Positions 1 to 6,328 of a stretch of DNA of 6,328 nt are shown piece after piece. The DNA comes from Chloroflexi bacterium RBG_13_46_14 (lineage in GTDB: Bacteria > Chloroflexota > Dehalococcoidia > Dehalococcoidales > UBA2162): the NCBI GenBank assembly GCA_001796415.1, contig MGML01000011.1, forward strand, positions 1 through 6,328, in the 5' to 3' direction. The notes beneath the pieces are model-generated. The model saw only the letters and a program-made list of their open reading frames with translations, made no database searches and had not been told where the DNA came from. The position numbers were made by a program, and so were the translations under genes. The first letter of the stretch is position 1. Each line of letters begins with the position of its first letter.

Positions 1-944
1 TCCGGTCTTATTTCGAGGAGAATGGGCCTTGTTTCACGACATTTATCAACAGCGAACTTACAGCGAGGGTGAAATCGGCAGCCAGATGGTGGCTCCATAG
101 GGTTACCTATTTCCCCCTGAAGTGCTGGAATTTCCTTTAATCTACCTGGTACAGGCTGGGGCACAGCTGCGAAAAGTGCCTTAGTATAGGGATGTAAGGG
201 ACTTTCGAAAACTTTCTGTGTTTCACCGAGCTCTAAAATATTGCCCATGTACATCACGCCGATCTTGGTAGTCACATGCTTAAGCATAGCTAAATCATGG
301 GCAATGATTAGATAAGTGAGTTCCTGTTTTTCCTGGATTTCTGACAAGAGATTCAGAATCTGGGCTCGGATTGATACATCCAATGCAGATACGGGTTCAT
401 CCAGAATGACCAGCGATGGGTGTAAAATAATAGATTTGGCTATCGCTACTCTTTGTTTCTGCCCACCGCTTAATTCATGTGGGTAATTTGCCAATTTGTC
501 TGCAGGCAAACCTACCAGGCGGATCATCTCTTCCGCCCTTTCCTCAATCTCCTGTTTAGACAATGTCTTGCCGAGGTGAACTTCAAGTGGTTCACTTACA
601 ATTTTTTTTATGCGCATACGGGGATTGAGCGAGCTTGCAGCATCTTGGAAAATGGTTTGTACACGTGTACGATACCATTTAATGTCTTTATCAGTAAATT
701 TCGAAATATCTTTTCCCTCATATAGAATAGAGCCTTTGGTTATTTTTTCAAGGAGAAGAATCAGTTTGGATATAGTTGTCTTGCCGCTTCCAGACTCTCC
801 GGCAAGTCCAAAGCATGCCCCCCTATCAATTGAAAAGGATACGCCTTCAACAGCCTTTAAGGTTTTAAACTTCCTTCGTAAAACACCTCCTACAGCGATG
901 GGAAAATGTTTGACTACATCTTGTACCTTGAGAATTGGTTCCAT
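1..944 (-). CDS. DppF/OppF-type ABC transporter ATP-binding protein (3' end cut by window)
   Basis: This is the second ATPase of the importer and should hydrolyse ATP at the inner face of the cytoplasmic membrane together with the ATPase encoded just upstream. The ATG at 944-942 is preceded by AAGGA with a 6-base spacer and overlaps the upstream stop codon by one base (TAATG), so translation is probably coupled. I read 314 codons before the window ends. Visible motifs are Walker A GESGSGKT (residues 49-56), Q-loop Gln100, signature LSGGQKQR (158-165), Walker B LVILDEP (178-184, catalytic Glu183), D-loop SALD (186-189) and switch His216. The C-terminal oligopeptide-transporter extension follows, with Cys289, Cys295 and Cys302 in a CX5C-X6-C arrangement. 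Family members are usually about 320-340 residues, so only a short tail, probably with a fourth cysteine, is missing. All nucleotide-binding motifs are intact. Family assignment is firm; substrate specificity is not shown. Confidence 0.95.
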   Translation of the reverse strand, partial: MEPILKVQDVVKHFPIAVGGVLRRKFKTLKAVEGVSFSIDRGACFGLAGESGSGKTTISKLILLLEKITKGSILYEGKDISKFTDKDIKWYRTRVQTIFQDAASSLNPRMRIKKIVSEPLEVHLGKTLSKQEIEERAEEMIRLVGLPADKLANYPHELSGGQKQRVAIAKSIILHPSLVILDEPVSALDVSIRAQILNLLSEIQEKQELTYLIIAHDLAMLKHVTTKIGVMYMGNILELGETQKVFESPLHPYTKALFAAVPQPVPGRLKEIPALQGEIGNPMEPPSGCRFHPRCKFAVDKCRETRPILLEIRP

Positions 945-1942
945 TATTTATCCTTGTTCTTCTGTAAAAGCCAGCATGAAGCCTCCCCCCCGTTTGTTAC
1001 AGGAAACAGGGGAGGATATTCAATACGGCAGATATCTATAACCTTGTGACAACGAGGCCAAAAACTGCAGCCCGCCGGTAACTGCAGAAGATTTGGCGGT
1101 TCTCCCTTGATTTGAAACAACGTTTTGCTTTTGCTTTCCATTTTTGGTAATGCCTCCATGAGTGCTTCCGTGTAAGGATGGGCAGGATTCAGGAATACCC
1201 TTTGTACCGTTCCACTTTCAACAATTCTGCCGGCATACATAATAGCTACACGGTCACAAGTTTCAGCTACAATACCCATGTCATGTGTAATCATTACAAG
1301 GCCCATGTTGGTCTGCTTCTGCATATCTTTCAAGAGCCTGAGGAATTGATCCTGAATCGTAACGTCCAGAGAAGTGGTTGGTTCATCCGCGATGAGAAGT
1401 CGTGGGTTCCGTGCAATTGCTATGGCTGCCAGTACTCTCTGCCGCATACCTCCACTGAATTGGAAAGGATAATCGTTCATCCGCCTCTCGGGTATAGGAA
1501 TCTTAACACTTCTAAGGACATCTATTGCCTGCTGCTTGATATTTTTTCGTTGGTCATTACCTTTTTCCAGTTTAAACGGCTCGGAAACTTGATTCCCTAT
1601 TGTAAAACACGGATTCAGCGATGTGAGAGGGTCCTGCAATATCATGGCTATCACCTTGCCACGCCATTGCCTCATTTCTTCTTCTTTCTTGGTTAAAATA
1701 TCCTGCCCTTCAAATAAAATTTTACCGGAGACAATACGCCCCGCCGGTTGAGGTACAAGCCTAACAAGCGAAAGACAGGTAATACTTTTCCCGCATCCGG
1801 ATTCCCCCGCGATTCCCAGTGACTCACCCTCATCCACTGTAAAGCTAACTCCGTCAACAGCCTTAATCACCCCAGCTCTTGTAAAGAAGTATGTCTTCAG
1901 GTCTTCCACTGACAAAATACGTTTTTTGGTCATTAAATCCAC
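944..1942 (-). CDS. DppD/OppD-type ABC transporter ATP-binding protein
   Basis: This 332-residue protein is the first of the two ATPases that drive the importer from the cytoplasmic face. It shows Walker A GESGCGKS (residues 46-53), Q-loop Gln103 in LQDP, signature FSGGMRQR (162-169, the form usual in DppD/OppD proteins), Walker B LLIADEP (182-188, catalytic Glu187), D-loop TSLD (190-193) and switch His220. The C-terminal oligopeptide-transporter domain ends with Cys292, Cys298, Cys305 and Cys323 (CX5C-X6-C-X17-C), the pattern linked to an iron-sulfur cluster in some Opp/Dpp ATPases. The chosen start is GTG at 1942, with AAAGGGA upstream and about 8 bases of spacing. An in-frame ATG at 1933, three codons later, is possible but worse placed. 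The gene lies 15 bases after the DppC-type permease stop and overlaps the next ATPase gene by one base. Length and motifs are complete. Confidence 0.96.
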   Translation of the reverse strand: MDLMTKKRILSVEDLKTYFFTRAGVIKAVDGVSFTVDEGESLGIAGESGCGKSITCLSLVRLVPQPAGRIVSGKILFEGQDILTKKEEEMRQWRGKVIAMILQDPLTSLNPCFTIGNQVSEPFKLEKGNDQRKNIKQQAIDVLRSVKIPIPERRMNDYPFQFSGGMRQRVLAAIAIARNPRLLIADEPTTSLDVTIQDQFLRLLKDMQKQTNMGLVMITHDMGIVAETCDRVAIMYAGRIVESGTVQRVFLNPAHPYTEALMEALPKMESKSKTLFQIKGEPPNLLQLPAGCSFWPRCHKVIDICRIEYPPLFPVTNGGEASCWLLQKNKDK

Positions 1943-1957
1943 AAAAAGATCCCTTTA

Positions 1958-2839
1958 TTATAATTGGCGTAGCTTCGGATCAAACTTATCTCTTAGCCAA
2001 TCTCCCAAAAGATTTGCCCCCAGTACCGTCACCAGTATAGCAAGTCCAGCGAAGGTTGGTATCCACCAGGCAGTCGCCAAATAGGCCCTGCCTTCAGATA
2101 TCATTAGACCCCAAGCTGTAGCGGGTGGCTGAAGACCCACTCCCAAAAAGGTTAAGGATGCCTCTATTAAGATGGCACTCCCAATCTGAAGGGTCGCCAG
2201 AACAGTAATAGTACTGACGAGGTTGGGTAAGACATGTTTCATTATTATCCTTGCCCTACTGCAACCGGTTACCCTAGCCAGCGTAATAAAATCACGTTGC
2301 TTCAAGCTCAGGGTTTCCCCTCTTATCACCCTCGCATATCCGGTCCAGAAAACCACGGATATGGCGATGATGATGGTGGTTACTCCAGCTCCCAGTACTG
2401 TTGCCAAAAGAATAGAAAGAAGAATAGCGGGTATCGCCATTTGAGCATCAACAATTCGCATGATCACTTCATCCAGTTTCTTCCCAAAATATCCCGCAAG
2501 CACGCCTAACAGACATCCTACAAACCCGGAGAAAAAAACTCCAAACACAGCTATTATGAGTGAGATTCTTGCTCCCTCTATCAGTCGACTGAACAGGTCC
2601 CTCCCCATATGATCCGTTCCAAGGAGATAGGAAAAATTTCCACCAGACAGAAATACAGGAGGTTTCAAAGCCCCTTCAAGATTCATTAGAGTAGGATCAT
2701 GGGGATAAAAGAGAGGCCCAAATAAACCACACACAACCACTGGCAGCAAACAAAGTGTAGGGATCACTGGGTATCTTCTAAAAAAAAGCATTAAAGACGA
2801 ATTTTTCTTTATTAGTTCTTTTTTCTCCACTGTTCTCAC
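1958..2839 (-). CDS. DppC/OppC-type ABC transporter permease
   Basis: This inner-membrane subunit should form half of the translocation channel with the DppB-type permease. The 293-residue frame has an N-terminal hydrophobic segment (about 25-45), the conserved loop GTDHMGRDLFSRL (74-86), and further membrane segments at roughly 92-117, 131-150, 153-170, 208-232 and 255-278. The cytoplasmic EAA-type coupling loop, residues 183-207 (Asp183, Ala188-Arg189, Gly192, His202, Pro205-Asn206), contacts the ATPases. EASLTFLGVGLQPP (226-239) is typical of DppC proteins. The start is uncertain. GTG at 2839 is the furthest start possible before an in-frame TAA at 2866-2864, but it lacks a clear ribosome-binding site. 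The alternatives are GTG at residue 4 and ATG at residue 17 (2791), which would begin MLFFRRYP just before the first membrane segment. The gene follows the DppB-type gene after 90 bases that contain a weak terminator-like stem. Confidence 0.95.
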   Translation of the reverse strand: MRTVEKKELIKKNSSLMLFFRRYPVIPTLCLLPVVVCGLFGPLFYPHDPTLMNLEGALKPPVFLSGGNFSYLLGTDHMGRDLFSRLIEGARISLIIAVFGVFFSGFVGCLLGVLAGYFGKKLDEVIMRIVDAQMAIPAILLSILLATVLGAGVTTIIIAISVVFWTGYARVIRGETLSLKQRDFITLARVTGCSRARIIMKHVLPNLVSTITVLATLQIGSAILIEASLTFLGVGLQPPATAWGLMISEGRAYLATAWWIPTFAGLAILVTVLGANLLGDWLRDKFDPKLRQL

Positions 2840-2883
2840 GTGAAGTCTATTGAATGTATCTTCTTAGAAATTTGACCTATATT

Positions 2884-2909
2884 AAAAAACCTAGAGGTAC
2901 GATCTAAGG
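2884..2909 (-). terminator. Weak terminator-like stem-loop between the two permease genes
   Basis: On the transcribed strand, CCTTAGA (2909-2903) can pair with TCTAGG (2895-2890) around a 7-base loop with one bulged T. A run of six T (2889-2884) follows directly. The layout is that of a Rho-independent terminator, but the stem has only six pairs, three of them GC, so it would be inefficient. Because the DppC-type gene lies downstream and is needed for the same transporter, partial attenuation or a chance structure is more likely than full termination. Confidence 0.3.
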
Positions 2910-2929
2910 CTTGTTATTCCATCCACCAC

Positions 2930-3850
2930 CTATTCATACCGAATTCGTGGATCAATAACACCGTAAACCAGATCTACCAGCAGGTTGATGGTGATAAAGA
3001 TCACTGAGATAATAAACACACCAGCCTGAACAAGTGCATAGTCTCGGCTGTAAACCCCCTCAAGTATCAGGCTACCTAAGCCTGGCCACCCAAATATCGT
3101 TTCGGCAATGACGACACCCCCCAACAAGTGAGCCAATTGCAGCCCAGACATGGCCACAACCGGAATGAGAGCATTTCTCAGCGCATGTTTCCAGATTACC
3201 AGCCATTCCGGATTACCCTTTAATCTTGCCATTTTTATAAACTCGCTGTCCAAAACGTCTAACATTGCTGACCGTGTTAGACGAAGTATAGAAGCTACTG
3301 AAAACCAGGCTAGTGTGATAGCAGGCATGATAATATGACTCATTCCACCTCGTCCACTCGTTGGCAGCCAACCAAGGACTACAGCAAAGACTAGAATCAT
3401 CATTATGCCCAACCAGAAACCGGGCATGGCTTGCCCAAAAATAGCAAATACCTTCGCGAATGTGTCTAAAAAAGTGTCACGCTTTGTTGCTGAGAGTACT
3501 CCCAACAGTAACCCCCCGATAATCGACATTGAAAATGCCATGAAGGCTAACTGAACTGTCGCAGGCAGTCGTTCCAATATTATTTCCATAGCTTGTCGAT
3601 TAGTATACCTGTATGATTTACCAAAGTCTCCTTTCAATGCGTTTTTAGCAAAGTAGTAATATTGAATAGGAAGCGGTTTATCCAGGCCAAGCTCGGCTCG
3701 TAACCATGCAACCTCTTCTTTGGTAGCGTCTTCAGATAATAACAGGTAAGTCACATCACCCGAGAGGCGGGACGCGACAAAAATAATCATACTCACTATG
3801 ATGACTGTCAGTATCCCCAATAGGATACGTCTTAATGCATATCTTCTCAT
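2930..3850 (-). CDS. DppB/OppB-type ABC transporter permease
   Basis: This 306-residue inner-membrane protein is the first permease of the importer and pairs with the DppC-type subunit. It starts MRRYALRRILLGI, a typical DppB beginning, with the first membrane helix at about residues 9-28. The periplasmic region carries the usual LRAELGLDKPLPIQY (50-64) and GDFGKSY (74-80) elements. Further helices lie near 100-120, 133-160, 173-190, 229-250 and 275-298. The EAA-type coupling loop spans 203-230, with Glu203, Ala208-Arg209, Lys211-Gly212, His222-Ala223 and Arg225-Asn226. GWPGLG (254-259) and the terminal DPRIRYE (300-306) are family hallmarks. The ATG at 3850 fits the family start, but its ribosome-binding site is only a weakly placed AAGG about 11 bases upstream. 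The gene lies 181 bases after the binding-protein stop, across a structured gap. It is complete, with no broken motif; the solute is unknown. Confidence 0.96.
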   Translation of the reverse strand: MRRYALRRILLGILTVIIVSMIIFVASRLSGDVTYLLLSEDATKEEVAWLRAELGLDKPLPIQYYYFAKNALKGDFGKSYRYTNRQAMEIILERLPATVQLAFMAFSMSIIGGLLLGVLSATKRDTFLDTFAKVFAIFGQAMPGFWLGIMMILVFAVVLGWLPTSGRGGMSHIIMPAITLAWFSVASILRLTRSAMLDVLDSEFIKMARLKGNPEWLVIWKHALRNALIPVVAMSGLQLAHLLGGVVIAETIFGWPGLGSLILEGVYSRDYALVQAGVFIISVIFITINLLVDLVYGVIDPRIRYE

Positions 3851-3961
3851 ACTCGTATATGCCTTAACAATAAAACAAACACTTTAGTACGGAAAAGGAG
3901 ATAGGCCTTAGCCATTATTGGAAAATGAGAGTTTAAGAACCGGAATAACAGGATTTCTAAG

Positions 3962-4015
3962 TATCCCGGCACAAGACCGGATCCTATTGAACCCCGCCAG
4001 CCTTGAGCCGGGATA
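3962..4015 (-). repeat. GC-rich inverted repeat with two nested hairpins after the binding-protein gene
   Basis: The outer arms TATCCCGGC (3962-3970) and GCCGGGATA (4007-4015) are perfect 9-base inverted repeats. On the transcript, each arm can instead pair locally. CCGGC-TCAAG-GCTGG (4011-3997) and CCGGT-CTTGT-GCCGG (3980-3966) each form a 5-pair stem, with one G-U pair, around a 5-base loop. The element begins 16 bases after the binding-protein stop and lacks a T-run, so it is not a standard terminator. It resembles REP-type intergenic elements or 3' stabilising hairpins often found between binding-protein and permease genes. Whether it is repeated elsewhere in the genome cannot be seen. 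The rest of the gap (3851-3961) shows nothing I can identify. Confidence 0.6.
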
Positions 4016-4031
4016 TTGATTCATTCTATAA

Positions 4032-5585
4032 TTATTGTGCTATTTTAATATCCTTTACAAGGACCAGCGCGCTCATCGCTCTGAATGTCGGGGTGAAGTC
4101 TATATCCTGTTTCATGGCGTAAACGCTGACATTGGCCCAGATGGGTACTGTAGCCACGTCATCTTTTATAATCCTCAACCCTTGCTTGATGAGCTCGGCT
4201 CTTTTGTCATCATCAAACTCCTTAATAGCTTGAATAAATATTTTATCGAATGCAGGGTTGCTGTAAAGGCTGATGGTTGACTCGGACCAGTAGGATGTTC
4301 GGAACCCGTTTAACGGATCTACCTGGTGCGCTATCGGGGGGGTAGCGACCCCGACATATACCGCTTTAGGATTACCATGCCATTTAGTCTGGATGCTTTC
4401 GATCATTTTTACGGGTTCCCAGCCTATAATGTTACATTTGATACCAATTGCCTTAAGATACAGGGCAACAGCCTCGGTAGTCTCTTTTTGACCGGTAGTC
4501 CTCCCAGCCCAATAGTAAAGAGGCATTTCAAAACCATTCGCATATCCTGCGTCAGCGAGAAGTTGTTTTGCTTTTGTCGGATTATAATCATACAGCTTTA
4601 GATCCGGGTCATAGCCAACCTCCCATGGTGAAAGCCAAACACGAGCCGGAATGCCATGGAGCAAATTTTTAACAATTGAATCGCCATCAATAGCATAAGC
4701 TATTGCCAGTCGCACCCTTTTGTCATACCAGGGAACATCTGGATTCAAGTTATGGAACTGAACCTGAGTGGTCGGGTGTGCCGATAGCCTTTTTGTCTTG
4801 AAACCTGACTTTTCGACGTCACTGACCATGGCATACGGAGTGCTTGTGATTAAATCTGCTTCTCCGGCTTTCAACATGGCTATTCTCGTTGTGTCTTCTT
4901 TGACAAAGCGAAATCGCACTTTCTTGACAGGAGGTATTTCACCCCAGTAACCGTCGAATCGTTCCAGATCAGCAAGCTCTGCGCTCTTCCAGTTTACTAC
5001 TTTGTAAGGACCGGTACCGACAGCTGTTTTTATAAATTCAGCCTCGCCCACCCTATCATAATAGGACTTAGAGACAATGGGAAAAGCGCGCATTTTCAGA
5101 AATAAAACATCAGGCTGCTTGAAGCGTACCCTGAAGTTCAACTCATCGATTATTTCAATACCATCGACCCATCTCATCTGATAGGCTGGTGTTTTTTCAC
5201 GAATGCGCTGATAACTAAACAGAACATCCTGCGTGGTGAGTGGATCGCCGCTGTGGAACTTGACCCCTTTACGCAATTTAAAATCTATTGACATTTTATC
5301 CGACGCTAATTTCCATGAGGTGAGTCCTGGTACTAACTTCCCATCTGTCGTGATGCCACACAGATATTCCACCACATTCTGGGCAACGGGTGAAGCAGTG
5401 GGTTCATGGCGACTGCTGCTAAGATCCAGGGTATCTGGATCTCCTTCATAAGCGATAACCAGATCCCTAACAGGTTTTGGACTCTGTGCCGTTGCTTTAT
5501 CACCACTCACAGTAGCAAAAACAGTTACGAACACGCAAATAAACAAAGTAACCTTAATCAGTTCAATGATCCTTTTTCTTTTCAT
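4032..5585 (-). CDS. Exported ABC transporter solute-binding protein, family 5 (DppA/OppA-like)
   Basis: This protein should bind the transported solute outside the cytoplasmic membrane and deliver it to the permeases. The start is ATG at 5585, because AAAGGAGG lies 7 bases upstream; the frame stays open to a TTG at 5627, but that would put a charged stretch ahead of the signal peptide. The product is 517 residues. KRKR (2-5), a hydrophobic core (about 12-26) and a likely Ala31-Thr-Ala33 cleavage site form a Sec signal peptide. There is no lipobox, so a free periplasmic protein is expected. Family-5 hallmarks include LRKGVKFHSGDPLTTQDV (104-121), VGTGPYKV (189-196), DKRVRLAIAYAID (288-300), YNPTKAKQLLADAGY (334-348) and VPIWAN (480-485). 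The segment before Asp423-Pro424 reads ATPPIAHQV (414-422), unlike the Gly/Asp-rich stretch common there in peptide binders, so peptide specificity should not be assumed. The solute is unknown. Confidence 0.95.
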   Translation of the reverse strand: MKRKRIIELIKVTLFICVFVTVFATVSGDKATAQSPKPVRDLVIAYEGDPDTLDLSSSRHEPTASPVAQNVVEYLCGITTDGKLVPGLTSWKLASDKMSIDFKLRKGVKFHSGDPLTTQDVLFSYQRIREKTPAYQMRWVDGIEIIDELNFRVRFKQPDVLFLKMRAFPIVSKSYYDRVGEAEFIKTAVGTGPYKVVNWKSAELADLERFDGYWGEIPPVKKVRFRFVKEDTTRIAMLKAGEADLITSTPYAMVSDVEKSGFKTKRLSAHPTTQVQFHNLNPDVPWYDKRVRLAIAYAIDGDSIVKNLLHGIPARVWLSPWEVGYDPDLKLYDYNPTKAKQLLADAGYANGFEMPLYYWAGRTTGQKETTEAVALYLKAIGIKCNIIGWEPVKMIESIQTKWHGNPKAVYVGVATPPIAHQVDPLNGFRTSYWSESTISLYSNPAFDKIFIQAIKEFDDDKRAELIKQGLRIIKDDVATVPIWANVSVYAMKQDIDFTPTFRAMSALVLVKDIKIAQ

Positions 5586-5592
5586 CAGCTTT

Positions 5593-5600
5593 CCTCCTTT
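5593..5600 (-). promoter_or_regulatory. Strong Shine-Dalgarno site that fixes the binding-protein start
   Basis: AAAGGAGG on the transcribed strand ends 7 bases before the ATG at 5585. It is the strongest ribosome-binding site in the window. It supports the 517-residue form over the 14-residue longer TTG-initiated form, and fits the high synthesis rate usual for binding proteins. Confidence 0.9.
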
Positions 5601-5615
5601 CAAAATATGCGAAGA

Positions 5616-5665
5616 TTGTTCAAACAAATTTAGTAGGTAATCAATATTTCCCTATTTGTTTACAA
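5616..5665. promoter_or_regulatory. Possible operator: two small palindromes and an 8-base inverted repeat
   Basis: Two related palindromes lie upstream of the binding-protein gene: TTGTT-CA-AACAA (5616-5627) and TTGT-TT-ACAA (5656-5665), with centres 39 bases apart. Separately, AAACAAAT (5622-5629) is the exact inverted copy of ATTTGTTT (5654-5661). The second palindrome covers the candidate -10 box, and the first lies in the presumed leader. The TTGT-N-ACAA shape resembles operators of FCD-type GntR repressors. The region is AT-rich, so chance palindromes are a real possibility, and no regulator gene is present in the window. Confidence 0.25.
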
Positions 5666-5687
5666 GCCATATCGTGTTTTTTTTCAA
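5659..5687 (-). promoter_or_regulatory. Candidate sigma70-type promoter for the binding-protein/transporter genes
   Basis: On the transcribed strand, TTGAAA (5687-5682) and TGTAAA (5664-5659) are separated by exactly 17 bases. They match the sigma70 -35 consensus at 5 of 6 positions and the -10 consensus at 4 of 6. The site lies in the 139-base gap after the MmgE/PrpD gene, 74 bases before the binding-protein ATG. It would let the transporter be transcribed independently of the enzyme gene. This rests on consensus alone. Confidence 0.4.
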
Positions 5688-5724
5688 GTTGTCACTTTAA
5701 AGGGAACCCGCACCGTTGATGCGT

Positions 5725-6328
5725 TTACTTTCGAACTATTAATAATTCAATGAGCTGATTCACATTTTCAACTTCCTCAAGATGGTTAATCAAATCTATT
5801 ATTTTTTTGGCATTTTTCCGGCTCACTGTTTGTGAAAAATCAACCTGATGCCAGAATTTAGCGACTATCTCTTCCTTGGGCGTAGGTCTTGTTGTCCATT
5901 CACGGTGTGGTGTGCCGGATTCGCTGTACTCCTTTCCATTCTTCATCTTCACAGTCAGTTTAACACCCATCAAACCAAGTCCTTCACTCTCCGGCAGCTC
6001 CTCCAATTTTGTATTGGCGGTTATTGCATTTACCCTTGGGTCACGGATGGCCTCCTCAGTAAAGTTCGCCAATCCAACACTGCCATGAAGCAGTGCTGTA
6101 GCCACCGTGTACGGGTAGCTAAAGATGGCATCCCCGTGCGGAAAATCACGGATAATAAATGGTTTGGCGTAATAGCTTCTACCAATGGTGCCGTGAGTCA
6201 CGTGAATGATTACCTCGGTAATATCTTCTGCCCTGATGCCATACTTCCTGACAAGCTCCAGGGCGCAATCCATAGCCACGTGGTTGGGCATACCACACGG
6301 ATACGGCTTGAAATAAGACTCTCCATAA
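5725..6328 (-). CDS. MmgE/PrpD family protein, C-terminal part (5' end outside window)
   Basis: The frame is open to the window edge and ends at TAA (5727-5725), giving 200 visible residues of a family usually about 450-460 long. The methionine at 6291 is internal: the preceding codons read YGESYFKPYPCG, and FKPYPCG followed by Asn-His-Val-Ala-Met-Asp and ALEL is the conserved motif at the start of the family's C-terminal domain. Further hallmarks, in visible-residue numbering, are DAIFSYPYTVATALLHG (about 65-81), GLANFTEEAIRDPRV (84-98) and the C-terminal KFWHQVDF and INHLEEVENVNQLIELL segments. The family includes 2-methylcitrate dehydratase (PrpD), cis-aconitate decarboxylase and iminodisuccinate epimerase, mostly cytoplasmic enzymes acting on small carboxylic acids. 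Most catalytic residues lie in the unseen N-terminal domain, so the reaction cannot be assigned. It lies 139 bases upstream of the binding-protein gene on the same strand, suggesting that enzyme and transporter serve one pathway. Confidence 0.93.
   Translation of the reverse strand, partial: YGESYFKPYPCGMPNHVAMDCALELVRKYGIRAEDITEVIIHVTHGTIGRSYYAKPFIIRDFPHGDAIFSYPYTVATALLHGSVGLANFTEEAIRDPRVNAITANTKLEELPESEGLGLMGVKLTVKMKNGKEYSESGTPHREWTTRPTPKEEIVAKFWHQVDFSQTVSRKNAKKIIDLINHLEEVENVNQLIELLIVRK

Noticed and set aside
477..1041. Plus-strand open frames over the DppF-type gene
   Set aside because: They lie opposite a gene with complete ATPase motifs, resemble no family I know, and lack convincing starts.
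1178..1696. Plus-strand frame of 172 codons
   Set aside because: It is antisense to the DppD-type ATPase, whose Walker, signature and switch motifs account for this sequence. Its product looks like no known protein.
2223..2509. Two overlapping plus-strand frames
   Set aside because: Both are antisense shadows of the DppC-type permease membrane and coupling-loop region.
4035..5633. Several short plus-strand frames opposite the binding-protein gene
   Set aside because: The minus-strand gene has a ribosome-binding site, signal peptide and family motifs. The plus-strand frames have none of these.
5709..5723. CGCA...TGCG inverted repeat just after the MmgE/PrpD stop as a terminator
   Set aside because: It has only four pairs, a 7-base loop and no following T-run, which is too weak to support termination.
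5725..6291. A short, complete 188-residue protein starting at the ATG at 6291
   Set aside because: The frame continues upstream to the window edge through the conserved FKPYPCG motif, so this methionine is internal to a larger MmgE/PrpD protein.

Overview
The window carries one co-directional cluster, entirely on the minus strand. It encodes a complete peptide-type (DppABCDF/OppABCDF-like) ABC importer preceded by the 3' part of an MmgE/PrpD-family enzyme gene. In transcription order (high to low coordinates) it holds: the C-terminal 200 residues of the MmgE/PrpD protein (runs off the window at 6328); a 139-base gap with a candidate promoter and small palindromes; an exported family-5 solute-binding protein; a 181-base gap with a GC-rich paired-arm structure; a DppB-type permease; a 90-base gap with a weak terminator-like stem; a DppC-type permease; a DppD-type ATPase; and a DppF-type ATPase that runs off the window at base 1. 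No gene on the plus strand is supported: the plus-strand open frames all lie opposite these genes.

The organism is most likely a diderm (Gram-negative-type) bacterium of moderate to slightly low GC. The binding protein has a plain Sec signal peptide with an Ala-x-Ala site and no lipobox cysteine, as expected for a periplasmic protein rather than a Gram-positive lipoprotein. Shine-Dalgarno sites are canonical where they are clear. The taxon cannot be named from this sequence. An anaerobic proteobacterial or Desulfobacterota-like host would fit, but that is a guess.

The binding protein should capture a small solute in the periplasm. The two six-helix permeases would form the channel, and the two ATPases, translationally coupled by a TAATG overlap, would power uptake. 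The MmgE/PrpD protein belongs to a family of dehydratases, decarboxylases and epimerases acting on carboxylic acids. Its position beside the transporter suggests that the imported solute, or something derived from it, feeds that enzyme. The importer may therefore carry a carboxylate-type or amino-acid-derived compound rather than a peptide; this is inference only.

I see no evidence of a wholly new system, mobile element, CRISPR array or RNA gene. The points most worth a second look are the enzyme-transporter pairing, the structured binding-protein/permease gap, the candidate promoter and palindromes before the binding-protein gene, the terminator-like stem between the two permease genes, and the cysteine motifs at the ends of both ATPases.
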